Shown here one piece after another: positions 48,434 to 60,487 of a stretch of 64,000 nucleotides of DNA. Position numbers and translations under genes: made by a program. The first letter of the stretch is position 1, and each line of letters starts with the position of its first letter. The DNA lies in contig CM052355.1 of the NCBI GenBank assembly GCA_028551475.1, positions 24,765,580-24,829,579 on the forward strand, given 5' to 3'. Below the pieces are notes generated by a model. It was not told where the DNA came from and did not search any database. It worked only from the letters and a program-made list of their open reading frames with translations. The stretch is from Casuarina equisetifolia (taxonomy: Eukaryota; Streptophyta; Magnoliopsida; Fagales; Casuarinaceae).

Positions 48434-48990
48434 TATAATGCATCTTATAAACAAATTAAACTTAAACTATAGAAAAATATTGAAAAATAAAGTCCTATAT
48501 TAAAAATAAGAGTACGTCATGATCCATCATATTGGCTAGACCTAGAATTAATCCTATTGGCTAGCTAAAAGTTAATCTATTTGGATTGTGACAACTTCAC
48601 CACCTGGTGTCTAGGATGATGACTAGTTTTGATACCAAATTATCATGATTTTCAACTATCAATACCAAATTTATAATGTATCTTATAAATAAATTGAATT
48701 TGAACTATAGATAAATATTGAAAAATAAAGTCCTACATTAAAAATAAGAATACATCAGTATCCATCACATTGGCCAAACCTAGAATTAGACCTATTGGCT
48801 AGCTAGACATTAATCTATTTAGGTTGTGACAACTTTAACATGCTTGGTGTCTAACATCCCTTATATAGTAGCACACATTGAGGAGGTCTAAAGACATATC
48901 AAGATTTGCTCATGTTGAATTCTGAAGTTGGAATGATGGCTAGTTTTGATGCCAAATTATCATGATCTTCAATTACCATGCCAAAAGACT
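48434..48990. repeat. two-copy direct repeat, about 240 bp, second copy interrupted
   Basis: Copy 1 (48,434-48,671) and copy 2 (48,672-about 48,990) share tataatg-atcttataaa, gaaaaataaagtccta, cattggc-a-acctagaatta, attggctagcta and actagttttgat-ccaaa in order. Copy 2 contains about 75 bp of extra sequence (from about 48,855) between the ggtgtcta block and the last block. The copies are clearly diverged, and neither codes for protein. Confidence 0.8.
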
Positions 48991-50500
48991 TAAACTTGTT
49001 GATTAGTTAGAAATCAATCTATTTAATTTGCAAAAAAACACTTATAATATATTTATAAGTCTTCTTCAATTATGTTGAGAAATAGAACATTGACATATTC
49101 CAACATGTTCCACACGGGATTGCCTTGAGCCGAACTTAACTAGCAAAGAAATTCAACAATAGAAAGTTTACACCAAAGCAAACATCAAAATATGATTCTT
49201 TTTTGATGCTTCACGAAGCAATTTCCCATTAGAAACGATTACTTTGACTGCCGATTGAAACCCAAGAAAGAATTTTTAATTAGCCCTTGAAAGGGGTACT
49301 TATCACTACCCCCAACTCAATTAGTGCGGTCTAATTATGTAATTAAGATACCAATTACGTGCTTCCAGCAATCAATTCATTTGCAACCGGATAAGCTCGA
49401 ATGTCAACACCACTCCACACCTAATTTCCAATTAGTCGTGCCCTCACGTGACTTCGTTGGGTCTTTGTGCCACTGGCTTCACTGCGCTTTCCGGAGCCGC
49501 GTCAAGGCCAATGGGATTGTGTCTTGGCAAAGCTGGCTTTACCAGTCAACTTCTCCGATTTCCTCCCGCCGCTTGAACCGGTCGCTAACGGAGCATAAAT
49601 AGCCTCGGCTCTTCTTCCTTTACCATTTCTAAAACTATCTCCAGTTATCTTTTTACAGTTGAAGGGTAACTTATTTGAACTAGTTTATCTAATTAATTAT
49701 CTTCTGCTTGATAGAGTAATAAGAGTTTATTAAATAATTGGGATGAATGGGACCCACAAGAATCCGGATATGATTACGCATACGGACGATGGTGGACCCC
49801 ATCTGAAACCAGGAATTGACGGTAGTGGTAGCAGAGCACCGGTGCCTCCTTGCGGCCACAAAGTGCCGGCTTTCAGTGGATCAGCATGCAGCAGAGAAGA
49901 ATCAGCGTCTGTAAACTCGCTGTCAAACTGACTCGTGGCGCTCATGCACGGTCGTAGATAGATTTCGCCTGAACCCACCGCCGGAATAGGGTTCTAATGT
50001 AGGTGGGCCCCCGCTAAGTCCCTTTGACCTTCCGCGTTTGAACGGGACCCGAGGGGCCAGAAAATGCGACGTGCATCGAAAGGAAGGTTTTTTATTTGAT
50101 CCAACGGTCCAAACCGAAGCGTCAGATTGTAAAAACTGTGGGAAACATGAAACTGAATCAGACTTTTTCTCTGGTTTGACTGAGGGGTAGTTTGGGAATT
50201 AGGTCACGTTGCCTAAAAATACTCCCGCAATTTTCTGTAACGACCGCTCCAACCTGTAAATTTGGTAACAAGTTCACGTTTTTTATGAACAAATTTTTGA
50301 AGAAATCAAAGATGAGATATCTGTTTAAATATGAATTTATGAATTATTAATTTATTTTGAGGAGGCTGTGCGATGTATGAACGTATAAATCTATCGTGCG
50401 AGTTGATTTGAACTAAAGACAAGGCGCCCTGTGAAGCCATCCTTTCTGTCATTTTTGCGTTTTTAAGAATAGCGTCGTATTTCAGGACACCGAGTGGTAT
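48991..50500. other. intergenic DNA with one promoter-like site
   Basis: The sequence is AT-rich to about 49,430, then more GC-rich to about 50,000. No gene was recognised. A TATA-like cataaatag at 49,594 followed by a pyrimidine-rich stretch (ctcttcttcctttacc) looks like a plant core promoter on the plus strand, but no coding sequence follows closely. Confidence 0.4.
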
Positions 50501-51715
50501 AGGAGTGGATAAAAATAGCAAAAAAGGAAAAGGAAGCATAGAGAGAGAAAGAGATAGAGAGAGGGGAACAGAGTGAGTAATCAATCATGGCCATGGAGCA
50601 GTTTGAGGCGTTGGATTGGTTTGTCTGACTTTGTTTCATCTTCAGAGGGCTGTTGGATTTGGTGGGTATGGCAGATCCTTGCTCTGTAATGGCTAGAAAG
50701 TCTTCGTTCATGTTGTTTTTTTCTCCCTTGTGGTGGTCAATGTGGTGAAATTTTTGACTTCGGGACATGGGTTTCATCAGTGATGCTGCAAATTATGGTG
50801 TCAGTGTTCAGAAATGGCTTTGAGTTCCAAATTTTTTCACTTTTTTGGTTTCTGGGTAAGGTCTGGTATCATGGTGCTCGTGCCTTTTGAGTGGTTAATT
50901 TCTTTTAACAGAAAATTTGATGCGTTGTATAGGTTTGTCTCATACTGCTTTTGAACCATTTAATTCAATGCTTAAGGTCTGCTTCTTACTCCTTTTTTGA
51001 AATGTCAAAATTTTGTATTCCTTGTTTCTGCTTCTATGACAATTTATCTTGCTCTTTCGGAATAAGAAAGGGATGATATGTGTTTTTTCCTCTTTCCTCG
51101 AGTATTTTGAAACAGTCTAATATGGTTTCTTTGGCTGAATATATTATCAGCTTTTGTTTCGAGGTTAAGTTTGGGGGGTAGCTATTCCTTTTTTCTGCTT
51201 CACATTAAAAGATGTTCTCTTTGTTTCATTTTCCTCCCAACTTTTAGCACAATTTTCCGGCGACTTCTGTTGCCTGGCAAGTAACTTGTTTTTTCTTCTG
51301 TTCGTTGTGTATGCTTTTTGTGGGCGAAATTCCCTCTGTTTTTTCAACTGTGTGTAGAAAATCAACTTTTGTTTCTACTGCTTATGCTGCTGTCTTAGAA
51401 CTGGCGGTTTTCTGCTGTTTTTCCTTTCCCTTTTTGGTTTAAATGTTGTTTAGAGGTCTCGCCTCCTGCTATGAGTTGTAGATTATTTTCCGCGGTTTGA
51501 AATTGCATTTGCGGTGTGCCGCTGTCGTGCACGTCGAGCATATAGGGGATGGGGATGTCAAAACCATCAAGTTTACGTGTTCATGTATCTTCGTTGTCCT
51601 CTTAGAATTGGAGATGTATGTATATATATATTATATATATTCTACTTCCTCTGAAATGCCAAGCTGCACTGTGGTCCATAACAATTTTTTTGCTTTTCCA
51701 GGTTTGCGGATTAAA
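50500..51715 (+). promoter_or_regulatory. probable promoter and 5' leader of the CCCH/RRM gene
   Basis: A TATA-like ggataaaaatag at about 50,507 is followed by a GA-rich run (50,539-50,567), typical of plant 5'UTRs. A canonical acceptor (tgcttttccag|gtttgcgg) at 51,701 lies 15 bp before the start codon, so the leader is very likely spliced. The leader donor cannot be fixed; a gggtaagg at about 50,855 is one candidate. A 13-codon ORF with good start context lies at 50,587-50,628. An AT dinucleotide run is at about 51,614-51,640. Confidence 0.45.
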
Positions 51716-54618
51716 ATGGATTTTTCTGAGTCTACGAAAGTTGTGTACAACAGAATTCAGAAAGTAGAGCCTGAAAACGTCTCAAAGATTATAGGATACC
51801 TTCTGCTACAAGATCATGGGGAGCGTGAAATGATCCGGTTGGCCTTCAGCCCTGATAATCTGATCCACTCACTCATTAAGAAAGCCAAAACCGAGCTTGG
51901 CTTGTCCAAATCTCCCGTTTCTGCTCCCATCTCAACCCCTCAGGTGCACCAAGTAGCCGTTTCAGAACTGCCTTTACAGTTCTCCCCCTACTCGCCAGGT
52001 TTGTCACACCCAATTTCTTCTCCAGTAACACTCCGAGGTGGAAACGCCTACTGGGAACCCCAGGTGGCTGCCGACCAGCAACAAGTTCATAATGTAGAAT
52101 TTGTCCCACCAGTGTACTCGGAATCCGTTGCTGAAGATTATCTACTTCAGAATCAAATGAAGTTTTTGACTTTGGAAGATCAACTTGAAACTTCCAATTC
52201 AGTTGGTTCAGATGTTTCGGGCAATTACTATTACCCAGAAGCTGCATTCAGTTTGAGAAACGGTCGAAGGTCTCCAAGCTTGCCTGAATTTCCTGTTAAG
52301 GTGTGCCATTACTTCAATAAGGGGTTTTGTAAACATGGAAACAACTGTAGGTATTTCCATGGCAATCCCATGCCAGAAAGCTTTTCACAGATTCTTTGTC
52401 CGGGTTCAAATGAGCTTCCTTATGAAGAACATGTCTTCTCTCCTGGCTCTCTTGAAAAGCTTGAAGTGGAGTTAACTGAGCTTTTGAAGTCGAGAAGAGG
52501 GTTTCCCGTTTCAATTGCTTCACTGCCAATGATCTATTATGAGAAGTTTGGAAAGACTCTTCAGGCCGAAGGCTACCTTACAGAAAGCCAGAGACATGGT
52601 AAGGCCGGCTATAGTCTGACCAAGCTTCTTGCTCGGTTGAAGAACAGCATTCGACTGATTGACAGGTTCAGTTCTTTCCACTTTTATGTGCTTCATGCTC
52701 AGTTATTTCGTTGCTTAACTTTTCAAGTATTGTTGCTTGAGTTACAGGCCTCATGGGCAGCACTCGGTAGTCTTGGCAGAAGATGTCCCAAAATATATGG
52801 AATATGCCGGTGAGAGAAATGATCCTGGTGGAATTGTTGCTGGTTCTCAACAGATTTATCTTACCTTTCCCGCTGAGAGTACTTTTACGGAGCAAGATGT
52901 TTCTAATTACTTCAAGTAAGGAAGTTTGTTTGCGCTGGAACTCATTATTGTTTGTGCTAAATTCTGGATTTGATTTTTGCGCTTACTAGTTTTCCATGTC
53001 TTGGTATTCTATCCTGTAGCAAATTTGGGCCTGTACAAGATGTTAGAATTCCTTGCCAACAGAAGCGGATGTTTGGTTTTGTCACTTTTGTTTATGCGGA
53101 GACAGTGAAGCAAATCTTGGCTAAGGGAAATCCTCATTTTGTATGTGGGGCTCGTGTTCTGGTGAAACCTTACCGGGAAAAGTCGAGGCTTGACAGGTAA
53201 GACATTTTTGTTTGTTTGGAGAAGTATTTGTGCTTTCTGGTATTCTAAGATTCAAGAACCATTAGGTTTATTGGCTCTTTTTTGGCTTTAGTATTATCAT
53301 CCTGATAAACATTATTGGCCTAAATTGAGGGTGCTAGGGAGCATCCAAAAGTAGGCAAAGATCAAATCAAAAACTTTTCTTCGTGGAGACAGAAATGTTA
53401 GGCACCCTTGCACTAGTTAATAGTTTATTTCATTATTGATACCTTTGAGTTTCTTGCAGTCATCAACATCCATGTTTGACTAAACTCTACCTTCACCTTG
53501 TAGAAGTTTACAACAATTTGGGTTTCCAGTTGGCTTGTGTCCCGAAACTGTGTGCTTTCTGTTTGCACGTATTTGATTTGAACGCCAAATTTCTTCTCAC
53601 TCTGTCAAAGATTTTTATTACAAAATTATGGCTTTTGCACAGTTTCAGGGACGTCTTACTTTTAGGGAGTATCCTTTGAGCCTTTTCAAACCTACGAAAT
53701 GTAAATAGATCTGGTAATTCTCCTCGAGAAAAGTTTTTTTTTTTTTCCTGCAAAGCTGAATGGAAATCTGTAATGCAATATCTTTTTTTCCAGGTATTGG
53801 ATTTTTAATTGCATTTCTGGTACTTTCCATGTTGTCTTCTAGGTCAGTTTACCAACTGGAATATATGGTCCTGAAAGATAAATTTCGTGCAGGAAGTATG
53901 CAGATAAAATGCAGCATCACGTGTATTACAGTTCACACTTCCTAGATGGAGATTGTGAAATTAACTCTAGTGAGTCACTTCGTCATTTTTCTTTGGTTCA
54001 TGGCATAGTTCTAAAAGAGAACTTTTTTGATATAATTTCTCTTCTATGTTTAGTGGCGAGAGTTTGTGATAATTCGAGGCTACTCAGAAATCAGCTTATC
54101 GAGGGGCATGACCGAGCTCTTGAACTTGAGAGCAGGCATTTCTCGGAGTTGCAAGTAACTCCAAAACCCATGTTCCATCATCCTTATTTTGGTTACACCA
54201 TGGATGAATTGAAGCTCTCAGAAGGTATGCACTCTTCAAATGTATAACAAGCCTGTCAATTGCATCTCTCTTCTTTCTTCGTGACCAAACCTTTCGCTTA
54301 GGCAACAATTTAGCCTGTGCAGAACAAGCAGAGTTCCCATCCGCTGAACGCTTTAATTATTTGCTGGATGTTTTGAACAATGGTTCCACCAGTGAGTACA
54401 CAATGAGGCGTATAAAGACGAACTACAACGACCCGGATAAGTATGAAGATGTTTACTTTTGGCTATGCTTGAGATGAATTGTTAGTGATAAATTAATTTA
54501 ATGCTCAAGTACTTCGACCTGAAAGTTTAGATCAACCTTTTGCAGCACCCACGGAGTTAACCTTCCGGAAAGCCCTTTTGCATCTGCCATAGGAAATGGC
54601 ATTTCGACAGTTATATAG
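51716..54618 (+). CDS. CCCH zinc-finger protein with LOTUS-like and RRM domains
   Basis: Seven exons join cleanly: 51716-52665, 52748-52915, 53020-53196, 53893-53969, 54054-54224, 54302-54440 and 54546-54618, giving 584 aa. I chose the ATG right after the leader acceptor because MDFSEST...[13 protein letters not shown] matches the family's N-terminus. A single C-x7-C-x5-C-x3-H finger lies at residues 197-215. An OST-HTH/LOTUS-like block ([20 protein letters not shown]) is near 245-320. An RRM with RNP1-like RMFGFVTF lies at about 352-425. This architecture is that of the Arabidopsis C3H18/C3H46 group of putative RNA-binding proteins, with no well-established targets. The final short exon ([18 protein letters not shown]...) is consistent with family C-termini. 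Reading through its donor would instead give a different, slightly shorter tail. Confidence 0.93.
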
Positions 54619-57141
54619 AGGATTCAGAATTATAGAACTAGAGGAATGAGTTCCGAGGCTAATTGAAGGGTTTGATACAACAGGACTTACTTTTTCTTTC
54701 CATATTTCTTTTCAACTTGGGAGGTCCGTCGGCTACATTGGACTGAGGGCCACACTAGAAGTCATCTCCATGTTACTTATGGTGGAGGAAGTTGCAAAGA
54801 AGAAGCATATAGAAAAGCTAATATGTAAACAGGTTTCCTTTATCTTTTTATTTAATGTGATCACAAAAGGCAAGCGACAGAGTTTGTTAGGTCTTTAGAA
54901 GAGTATGGAACATAGTCTCCTTAGGTGAAGAAAGTAGAGAAAAAGAAGTCAGGGTTCAGAGAAAGAAGAAAGGTGTAGAGATCTCTGCAACACTGAGAAA
55001 CAAACCCTAATAATATGTTAATTACGTGCTGTTTTATTAATTTAAGTCGGTTTCCCTGGACCAACCAGTTGATATTCCTTTTGCTTGTGCGAAGTGGAAA
55101 ACATGAACACCACTAACTCATTTTCCCTAAAGTCAAAGAAAGCATGCAACAAATGATCATGTCAAAAATGATTTTCCATAATTTTCCTACATGCCAGCAC
55201 GATATACCATTGAAACTCTAAAGAAAAATATTGGGGGATCTGCCTAAAGGAAAGCATCTTTGAAGGGCATATTTTGATTCAGAAACCATGCAAAATATGT
55301 CGTATCTGTACATCTTTTAACCCCAAAGCAACCAGCCCAATATCAGGAAAACACGTTCTGATTACAACTATTTTTGCACAACAGCAAACATTATCGCAGT
55401 ACGGGCCACCACTTGGACTATCTGTCGTGTCGCAGACCCAGAAATGGCGGAGCCGCAGCGTGGACAATTATGGTTGGTTTTGTGGTGTGCATCTGCCTAA
55501 CCTACTTCTTTTTTCCTACAATTATTATGCCTTTTTCCAACCAACGACTCGCATCGTAGTCTAGTTGTTATGTGATGATAAAGGCCATTGACAGCCAATA
55601 CAACACTCTACTTTTCTATGAGAGGCCAGGAAATGCATGTTCTTAAAAGTGGCTTTGATGTGAGTGTGTTGATGAAATATGATGAGACTCGTGGACCTGG
55701 TTTTGATTTTGTTCGAGATTTGTGGACCCCTGATGGCCTTTTCTGTTCTGTTCCGTAGCGAAAGACTTTGTGAGATATCAAGTTCGTATTTTGCAGCTGA
55801 AGTTTCTGCATAACCCATCCATCAAATCAACCCTTGAGTGGCTCCCAAAGGGGAACTTTATACAATGAATGTACTATCAAGATTTATACCACATAAAGAT
55901 TACTTACGCAACATGCAACCATCAGTTAGCAGCTGAAAATAGGAATATGGAGAGGAGACAAGTTAGGGAATGCAGGTTGCTGTCACATGATAGTGCCAGC
56001 GAAGGGAAAGAAAACGACACCAAAAGATATCATTTTAAATGACGCGAGCGCCATTGCCAGGTGAAGAACATAGCAGCCACGGTACCTCACGGCTGTCACG
56101 GCTGCACCCTCCATGCTTCTCGTTGTATTTTGTAATTTAGAGCTCTGTGGAACCTTGTCATTTGGGAAACTGAAGCTGAAGTTTTGACTTCGTACGTCGG
56201 GATGCACGTGGTCCCAGGTCTTTTAAATCCTACAGTTTCACCATTGCCGAGAATGACAGAGGAAGGAGAAAGTAAACAATAGCCAAAAAGACAGTAGATA
56301 ACGTGGGGCATATGACTGACAATTTGACCATAGCTATCTGATTTCTGCAACAGTTTTTTAATCATTCTTGTCCGATATATGTTCAATGGGGCATGCAGAC
56401 CTTACTCCCAAACTAGGCCATTTTTGTTTGGCATAATGCCGCCCAGAATCTACGCTTAAAGTTATCCATTGACGAAGTTAAAGTACTGAACTTTGGAATC
56501 TACCCAATTAACATAGCTATTTGCAGTTGCTGAAATTTAGCATCTTCTGTCTTCCATTCAACTCATAGTCGAAGCTGTGAGTGCTATTATCAAAAGGTTA
56601 ACCCTCTCTGTTGAAAGCCTAATCCTCTATGGATTGAGGCGTTTTGTCTCTGTTAAGGGGGCATAGCATACTAAAGAACTGCACCAGCGTGAATTACCAT
56701 GCTTTCAGAAGGAGAAGCAATCTTAATGCAGCATTAGCGCCAATGCTTTTGCTGCTGCAAGAGTTGATCAGCATAGTTCTCGTCCTCCGAGATCCTAATG
56801 CGTGCCCCATGTTCCTATTCTCGAAGAACTGGAACTTCTTCAGTTGAAACGTTTTAGATTAAAAAGAAAAAGAAAAGAGAGATGAAATGGGACCTGCTGG
56901 AAACAGACAACAGCCAATTGCCAAAATGACGCCATTTTGAATGTCTAATGCCTATGAACAATGAAATACGGATCCGGCCTTCGTTTTGAGCATGGTTGAG
57001 AAATCAATAACAAGTTGATTGATTGTTATGGTGGGAGATAAGCCAACTGCTTGTTATCTTCCCGATGAATTTCAAATTTTAATAAGCCAAAACAAGCATG
57101 ATGAGGTTTGATGTTCTTGATAAGCTAACATTAAAGTACAG
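54619..57141. other. 3'UTR and intergenic DNA
   Basis: The 3' flank of the CCCH gene is followed by non-coding sequence. Apart from the exon-like piece at about 55,386-55,559 no gene was recognised, and ORFs of 60-96 aa on both strands overlap one another without domains. Confidence 0.45.
55386..55559 (+). other. exon-like piece encoding a small transmembrane segment
   Basis: One plus-strand frame reads ...RRPRNGGAAAWTIMVGFVVC and on through a further hydrophobic stretch ending PFSNQRLAS and a stop. This is one convincing membrane helix preceded by basic residues. An acceptor-like cacaacag ends at about 55,385, and there is no in-frame ATG, so it would need an upstream exon that I could not find. 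It may be the last exon of a small membrane protein, a remnant or chance. Confidence 0.25.
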
Positions 57142-57256
57142 TTCTTGGTTGTTGAAAAGCGTGAGGAGGCTTGATTGTTGAAGCATGATTTCAGCATAAA
57201 CTGAGAAGCGAAGATGTTGTGTGATACACCTCCTAATGCTTTTCAACAACCAATAA
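57142..57256 (+). ncRNA. candidate microRNA-like hairpin
   Basis: The arm ttggttgttgaaaagcgtga (continuing ggaggc, from about 57,145) pairs with cacctcctaatgcttttcaa (continuing caacc, ending about 57,252). About 27 positions pair with only one mismatch and one G:U, enclosing a loop region of roughly 55 nt. Length, near-perfect stem and asymmetry suit a plant MIR precursor. I did not recognise a known mature miRNA in either arm. A small inverted-repeat element is the alternative, and the strand is undetermined. Confidence 0.4.
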
Positions 57257-57631
57257 ACTCAATTGGAAGATGAAGAAGCAGAGAAAATTTCTCCAATGGA
57301 ACCGGAATAAAACTGAACCCAAAAAAAATTGAAATTGAACAGTTGCTGAATGGCTTTATTGGCTCTCAGGCGTGGGCATCACATATTCATAACCTAAGAG
57401 CTGGTTCTCTTAGAATTTATGGCAATTGGGTTTTCTCACTCTCTTGCAAGTACAAGACATGAAATAACGACTGAGCAGCAGAATACATATATTTACCCTT
57501 ACATCGACAAGTAATATAAAGTTCTTGTACAGCTATCAAATCGCACGAGAATGTGCATGGCGAAGTCATGTTTTACCAGATCTCAGCAGAGGAGCATGAA
57601 CTCATAAGTACAGCGATTTAATCTTTGAATT
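57257..57631. other. 3' flank of the TMEM256-like gene
   Basis: This non-coding stretch probably contains the 3'UTR of the minus-strand gene. Nothing else was seen. Confidence 0.45.
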
Positions 57632-59692
57632 TCAGAAAAGCAAGCTTCCCCAAGCAGCAATGAATGCAAAGCCGCCAAATGGAGCTAAGGTAGCATACTT
57701 TCTGTCCTCAAGTAATGCTACAGTATAACACCTACAAAATCCCAATATGTTCTTCAACAACAAATATTAACCTTTAACTCATATTAAGTCAGTTTCAACA
57801 TTTCATTGGACGACAGCTTCCATAGAACAGAAATTTGAAGAAAGAGTTCTAAAAACGACAGTAGAAGCCCTCCCATTGGTCATCGGCTTTAAATTTTAAG
57901 CGTAATCGGTTCTTGATATCAAGCAACCACCAACATTATCATAAACCATGGTCGTCAAAGAAATTGTTAGCTCCTGCATTTTTTACTCTGCGTTTGCCAC
58001 AAAGGAAAGACCAAGACACTTCTACTGCTTGAGTGAGGCATAAGAATTTTTCAACCTGTGATATACAACTAGGCCGAAAACTTGGCTGTCATGTCATCTG
58101 CTAAAATTGGGTTAAGCTAAAAATTTATAGAGAAACGGGAAGCTGGTTCCCGTCTAGTCCAAGTGCACATGAAAGATAAGAACTCTCGCAAAAGAGTACA
58201 AGTATAACGCCAATCCAATATTTAATAATAATTAGAAAAGAAAAAGTAAGAGAAGACATCCAGAACATTCAATATAAAGTATGGATGAAGTCTGAACATT
58301 CAATACAAAATATTCTGATACAATAACAAAGTATGTATGGATCTCTACCATGTTGTTTAAGTAAAATGAACTAACTAGCCCTGGGGAATTTGGATCTGAT
58401 TTTTCCTTCAAATGAACTCAGAAAGGGCATCTGTTTGTTGTATAATTACTTCAATGGAAGATATCAAAATAAGCGTGAGCATATACTGTACTCAGGTCAA
58501 GTACATACCATGCCTTCATGGTTTCTGGAGAGACCCCTTTACACATGCAGTATTTTGCTATGATAGAAACAAGAATGCTCATGAGGTTTCCTCTTCCCCT
58601 ACCCCGCTACAAATTAAAGTAAAACACTAATTGTAGTAGAAAATTCTGCTTGATATTGTTGGGTGTTAGTATTGGAAACAAACACCAGTCGCCTCAATGT
58701 AAATCACTTTCGGGGATGTCTGAAGTAGAATCTAATTTTGGTCTTTTTCGACTAATTTTAACCTCATTGACCTAGTAAAGACCAGAGGGATTACATTGCA
58801 TACCCTCAATGAAAGGACAGATTAAATGACAGAAAGCTAATCTATCTCATCATATGTGACTATCAAAGGGTGGAAATTGGCACTTACGTCCCAGAAAATG
58901 CAAGAATTCCGGCTGCCAAAAGCCCTCCAAACTGAAATAGCCGACAAGAGAACAAAATTAAACCACTTAGACACACGCGAACACACAGACGTATTTGTAT
59001 ACACCATGAACAAAATCTTAAGCGGAATTGTGGATTAAACAATTGTATGGCTTCACAAATATATACATCCAAATCCAAATGATTGCTTAGATTATGGACC
59101 TGAAAAAGCAGACAATACCTGCACCTATCCTAACCAAATACGGTCCAAAGGGAAAACAGGATAGAAATTCATATAAGGGAGAAAAGGAAACTCACAATGT
59201 TGGGGTGCTTGGTAACTGGGGCAGCAAGCAAAGCAGCAGTGTGAACCAAGTGGTAAAGAGAGGCTGTTTGCCAGACCTTTCCAGCGTTCAAACATGACAA
59301 ACTAAACAATCAAAAACCCAGAGCGGAGAAACAAAATCTAACAGTAAACCAAAATTTAACATAAAATAGAACTCTAATCGAAACGGGTAACGAAACTCAA
59401 AACCAATAAATTAACAGAACAAGCGAAATTAACCTCTTTGTAAGCTGGGTTTTTGGGCTTAAAGATGTGAGCACCGTAAGTACCCAAACCAAGTGCTGCC
59501 ATTCCTGTTTTCCCTCAATCAAAAAATTGGGTCTCCTCAGACAAATCCATTAGCACAAACCAATAAATATATGCACTTAGCACAAAATTTCTCCCAACAA
59601 GAAAAAGAACACATAATCCACCGGATGGACAGAGAAAGAAAAGTGGTATTACCAGAGACGGCAGCGACTTTGTGCCAGAGTTCAGGATTCAT
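57632..59692 (-). CDS. TMEM256/DUF423 family membrane protein
   Basis: Five exons on the minus strand: 59692-59653, 59504-59434, 59276-59196, 58931-58888 and 57731-57632. They give exactly 111 aa with canonical junctions. The protein starts MNPELWHKVAAVSGMAALGL, continues through GAHIFKP, HLVHTAALLAAP and GGLLAAGILAFSGT, and ends FGGFAFIAAWGSLLF. It is four hydrophobic segments in a very small protein, which is the DUF423/TMEM256 family found from bacteria to plants and animals; its function is unknown. The frame is open upstream to 59,893, but family members begin at MNPELWHK, so that Met is chosen. Introns 1-3 are short and intron 4 (58,887-57,732) is 1.16 kb. Confidence 0.92.
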
Positions 59693-60487
59693 TTGATCTC
59701 GCTTTTTTTGCTTCGCTATGAGTTTTCCGGTTTCCCTTGGGTTCTTTAGACTCATCCTCGCGGCTTCTCCTAACGGGGTCGTTTTGATAACATATTTATG
59801 GGAGTTGACTTTTAGGCTTATCTGAATGGCACCTCCAGACGTGGCTGCTGCTAGGGCTAACCCAGTAGTCCTTTGCGGTTCAACGTGATGCATGCATTTG
59901 TCCTTGGAATAGAATCATCCTCGAAAATCCTCCGGCGCTGGCTAACATTCCGGAATTCATTTCTGGGTCCTCCCTTGTCTGCAGAACCACATACAGACTT
60001 AAAGCCATTGTACATAAACACAGCCCGTGCCTATAGCTGGCGCTTTTTTGTTGCCGATTCTGCAAGTTGATAGCGTACGAAGACGGTCGAACTACCTGAA
60101 TTGGAAGTTATGTGCCTTCATTGACAATCAGCGGTCTGCAGGCAGGTTGAGTTCTAAGTTATGAACAAAGCATGAAATTTGCCAATCAAGTTCAACACAG
60201 TGAGATAAGTCGAGTTCTTGATTTGCCAGGACTAGTCATTAGGCATTAGTTGTTACAGAAATCAGTGAATAGAAATGTCTGTAAACGACGGTAACTTGGA
60301 ATTTAACAATATTCTAGACACAAGTTTCACTCCGTAAACACTGCACCCCCTAAAACCATCTGGGGTTAATGTTGCATAGGCCTCGAACCGAGTGTGAGAG
60401 ACATATTTGTACAGTTAAATCTAAATTTGTCTAAAGAATGCTAAAATGGACTCCAAACTGGTCTTCCTTTCCCGCTTGACTTGTATG
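59693..60487. other. upstream region of TMEM256-like gene; 3' flank of J-protein gene
   Basis: Both flanking genes are on the minus strand, so this block holds the promoter and leader of one and the 3'UTR of the other. No separate gene was seen. Confidence 0.5.

Noticed and set aside
51497-51715. Upstream extension of the CCCH protein
   Set aside because: The in-frame stretch crosses a canonical intron acceptor and AT-repeat DNA, and the family N-terminus begins at 51,716.
59693-59893. N-terminal extension of the TMEM256-like protein
   Set aside because: The frame is open but the family starts at MNPELWHK, and the extension has no conserved feature. It is probably 5'UTR.
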